Source: Planctomycetota bacterium
GTDB lineage: Bacteria > Planctomycetota > UBA11346
Length of the DNA: 64,000 nucleotides
Assembly (NCBI GenBank): GCA_013816485.1
Contig: JACDEI010000021.1
Location: 1-64,000, forward strand
Reading direction: 5' to 3'
Below, in pieces: positions 62,080-64,000 of the stretch. How positions within the stretch are numbered: position 1 is the first letter of the stretch; every line of letters starts with the position of its first letter. The notes below the pieces were generated by a model. It was not told the origin of the DNA, did no database searches, and saw only the letters and a program-made list of their open reading frames with translations. A program made the position numbers and the translations under genes.

Positions 62080-62412
62080 ATGCGCATCCATCCCGCACGT
62101 TCCCTCACCCTGCTGAGCGCCACCGTGGCGTTCGCTCTGCTGCTCACTGCCTGTGGTGGTGGCGGCGGAGGAGGTGGCGGCAGTTCGAACAGCACCGTGA
62201 CGTTAACCTACCCGAGCGGCCGCATCATGGCGGTCGGCGAGTACGAACCCGGCACCACCACCCGCAGCGGCGTGTGGAAGGAATACTTCGACCAGAACGG
62301 TTCACCGCAGCAGTGGCGCAAGACCTACGTCAGCGGTTCCTGGGACCAGGCCAAGGATTGGCGCGAATGGAATACCGACGGGTCGGTCAGAAATGATTGG
62401 ACGGATCACTGA
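62080..62412 (+). CDS. small MORN-like lipoprotein
   Basis: A 110-residue protein with a lipobox signal (LLLTAC) followed by a nine-glycine linker and MORN-like motifs (YPSGRIMAVGEYEPG, GVWKEYFDQNGSPQQWRKTYVSGSWDQ). MORN-like proteins often bind other proteins or membranes. An AAAGGGGA ribosome site precedes ATG 62080, 14 bases after the mosaic protein's stop, so it is probably the last gene of the ECF-controlled operon. Confidence 0.82.
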   Translation: MRIHPARSLTLLSATVAFALLLTACGGGGGGGGGSSNSTVTLTYPSGRIMAVGEYEPGTTTRSGVWKEYFDQNGSPQQWRKTYVSGSWDQAKDWREWNTDGSVRNDWTDH

Positions 62413-62462
62413 GCCGGATCCGTCTCCGGCGCATGCTGCTCATCCGGCATGCGCGGTGACGG

Positions 62463-64000
62463 TCATGGCGCGGTCGGTTGCGGCGGCGTGATGGTCTCCG
62501 GCACCGGCGCAGCTACCGCCGGTTTGTCACGCAGCACGGCGAAATCCGCGAACCAGGCGTAGATCGCCAGCACCGCCACCAGCAGCGCGATGCCGCAGGG
62601 CACCGCCCAGCGCCATGGCGTCAGGTCAACGTCGCCGCTGGGCTGCTGCACCCAGGCTTCGCTGCGCGGTTTGACCAAGCCGATGATGACCATGGTCGCC
62701 ACCGACAACGCGAAGACCAAGCCCAGGAAGTGGAAGGTGTGCAGCGCGGCGATTTTCTCGGCTAGCGCCGGGGCGAAATCCTCGAACGGGACGAAGTACA
62801 CCATGGCGATCACCAGGAACGACCCGAGCAGGCCGATCTTGGCAGCGATGGCCGGCACCCGGCGGAACAACAGGCCGACCACCACCACCGACAGGATGGG
62901 GATGAAGTACATGCCGTTCATCTTCTGCAGGAAGCCGAAGATCGATTCCTGGCCGGCCAGGAGTGGCGCGCCGCACATCGCGGCGACGGCCATCACCAGG
63001 GCGAACCATTTGCCGGAGGCCACCACCTGTTCCTCGCTGGCGTCCTTGCGCAGGATGCCCTTGTAGATGCCCAGGCTGAAGAGCGTGGCGGTGCTGTTGA
63101 GTGCCGAGTTGAACGAGCTAAGCACCGCGCCGACGATCGCCGCGAGGAAGAAACCCGTCAGCGGCGCCGGCAGCACGTCCTTCACCAGCGTGCCGTAGGC
63201 GTTCACCGGTTTCAGATCCTGGCCGGCGTAGAGGTGGAAGGCGATCATGCCCGGCAGCACCAGGTACAGCGGTCCGAACAGCTTGAGCGCGCCGGTCAGC
63301 AGCACGCCCTTCTGGCCCTCGGCAAGGTTCTTGGCGGCGAAGGCGCGTTGGATGATCTGCTGGTTGGTGCACCAGTAGAAGGTGCACAGCAGGAGCACAC
63401 CGGTGAACAAGGTGCTGAACGGCACCGCTTGTTGTGGACCACCGATGGAATTGAAACGCTCGGGATTGGAGGTCACCAGGGTGTTGAGCCCGGCCATCAT
63501 GCCATCGCCCTTGCCCACCGCCGCCAAGCCGAAGCCGACGATGAGGAAACCGCCGACCAGCAGCAACACGCCATTCAAGGTGTCGCTGACCGCCACCGCG
63601 CGCAGGCCGCCAAAGATGGCGTAGATCGAGCCGATGATGCCGACCAGCCAGACCATCAGCCACAGCGCCGCGGTGTTCGATTCGATGCCGAGCAGGGCCT
63701 TGATGTTGATGATGTCGCCGAGGCCGGTGGCACCGGTGTAGAGGATCATCGGCAGCAGAATGAAGGCGTAGGCGACCAGGAAGATGAGGTTGCAGATCAC
63801 CTGCGTGGTGTGGTCGAAGCGGTTTTCCAGGAACTGCGGAATGGTGGCGATACCGCCCCGCAGGAAACGCGGCAGGAAGAACAGCGCCATCAGCACCAGC
63901 GAGATGACCGTGAAGACCTCCCACGCCATCACGTGCAGGCCACCAGCGAACGCATCGCCATTGAGGCCGATGAGCTGCTCGGTCGAGAGGTTGGTCAGCA
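62463..64000 (-). CDS. sodium:solute symporter (SSS family), 5' end outside window
   Basis: At least 512 residues, open to the window edge. Reading upstream of the apparent GTG at 63932 the frame continues as LTNLSTEQLIGLNGDAFAGGLHVMAWEVFT, which is typical of SSS transporters, so the real start lies beyond. There are about a dozen membrane helices, with the signatures LRGGIATIPQFLENRFD, GATGLGDI, IYAIFGGLRAVAVSDTLNG and CTFYWCTNQQIIQRAFAAKNLAEGQKG, the last typical of SGLT-like sugar and inositol carriers. It takes up a solute together with sodium. A Pro-rich C-terminal tail ends it. Confidence 0.92.
   Translation of the reverse strand, partial: LTNLSTEQLIGLNGDAFAGGLHVMAWEVFTVISLVLMALFFLPRFLRGGIATIPQFLENRFDHTTQVICNLIFLVAYAFILLPMILYTGATGLGDIINIKALLGIESNTAALWLMVWLVGIIGSIYAIFGGLRAVAVSDTLNGVLLLVGGFLIVGFGLAAVGKGDGMMAGLNTLVTSNPERFNSIGGPQQAVPFSTLFTGVLLLCTFYWCTNQQIIQRAFAAKNLAEGQKGVLLTGALKLFGPLYLVLPGMIAFHLYAGQDLKPVNAYGTLVKDVLPAPLTGFFLAAIVGAVLSSFNSALNSTATLFSLGIYKGILRKDASEEQVVASGKWFALVMAVAAMCGAPLLAGQESIFGFLQKMNGMYFIPILSVVVVGLLFRRVPAIAAKIGLLGSFLVIAMVYFVPFEDFAPALAEKIAALHTFHFLGLVFALSVATMVIIGLVKPRSEAWVQQPSGDVDLTPWRWAVPCGIALLVAVLAIYAWFADFAVLRDKPAVAAPVPETITPPQPTAP

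Overview
This is a high-GC (about 65% by eye), gene-dense chromosomal stretch from a Gram-negative-type bacterium. Outer-membrane porin, OmpA-like, LpoB-like and lipoprotein genes point to a diderm envelope. Two eukaryotic-type Ser/Thr kinases with unusual N-terminal domains, an ECF sigma / FecR-LamG pair, a sorbosone-dehydrogenase / cytochrome c / PA14 mosaic protein and a planctomycete-style secreted alpha/beta hydrolase fit the PVC superphylum, most likely a planctomycete relative. That placement is inference. No tRNA, rRNA, CRISPR, phage or transposase gene was seen.

Layout. 0-2 kb: a four-helix-bundle protein gene set inside heptamer repeats and an inverted repeat, then a BASS-family transporter. 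2-9 kb: kinase 1, a very long kleisin ScpA ORF that continues into an alpha-2-macroglobulin-like N-terminus, and tsaD. 9.4-12.8 kb: three signalling genes joined by GTGA overlaps. 13-18.8 kb: an ABM monooxygenase, kinase 2 and a substrate-binding/OmpA protein with a coiled-coil partner. 18.8-27.3 kb: flavin reductase, chromate transporter, acetyltransferase, B12-dependent ribonucleotide reductase, two-subunit fumarase, a lipoprotein and a CysQ-like phosphatase. 27.5-31.5 kb: porin plus small PstS-like protein, a HEAT-repeat protein and a PilB/GspE ATPase. 31.9-40.3 kb: secreted proteins, a split RLAN / RimK ATP-grasp / GNAT cassette, an LpoB-like lipoprotein and a beta-propeller lipoprotein. 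40.3-46.2 kb: pyruvate kinase, NrnA, and an AraC regulator next to a sugar dehydrogenase/isomerase pair. 46.3-50.2 kb: DedA and an ABC-2 transporter with a membrane-anchored partner. 50.2-52.5 kb: rpoD and an array of hairpins. 52.5-64 kb: small hypothetical genes, the alpha/beta hydrolase, the ECF/FecR/mosaic operon and a sodium:solute symporter cut by the window end.

The intergenic DNA is the most unusual part. Many gaps hold long perfect or near-perfect inverted repeats, often built from 7-9-nt tandem units that differ from gap to gap; a near-identical GC-rich inverted repeat occurs twice, a 36-nt sequence occurs twice, and at least eight tight hairpins follow rpoD. The main protein-level candidates are the ScpA/alpha-2-macroglobulin ORF, the RLAN/RimK/GNAT cassette and the ECF-controlled haem/PA14 mosaic. 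All domain names come from reading motifs by eye; no database search was run.
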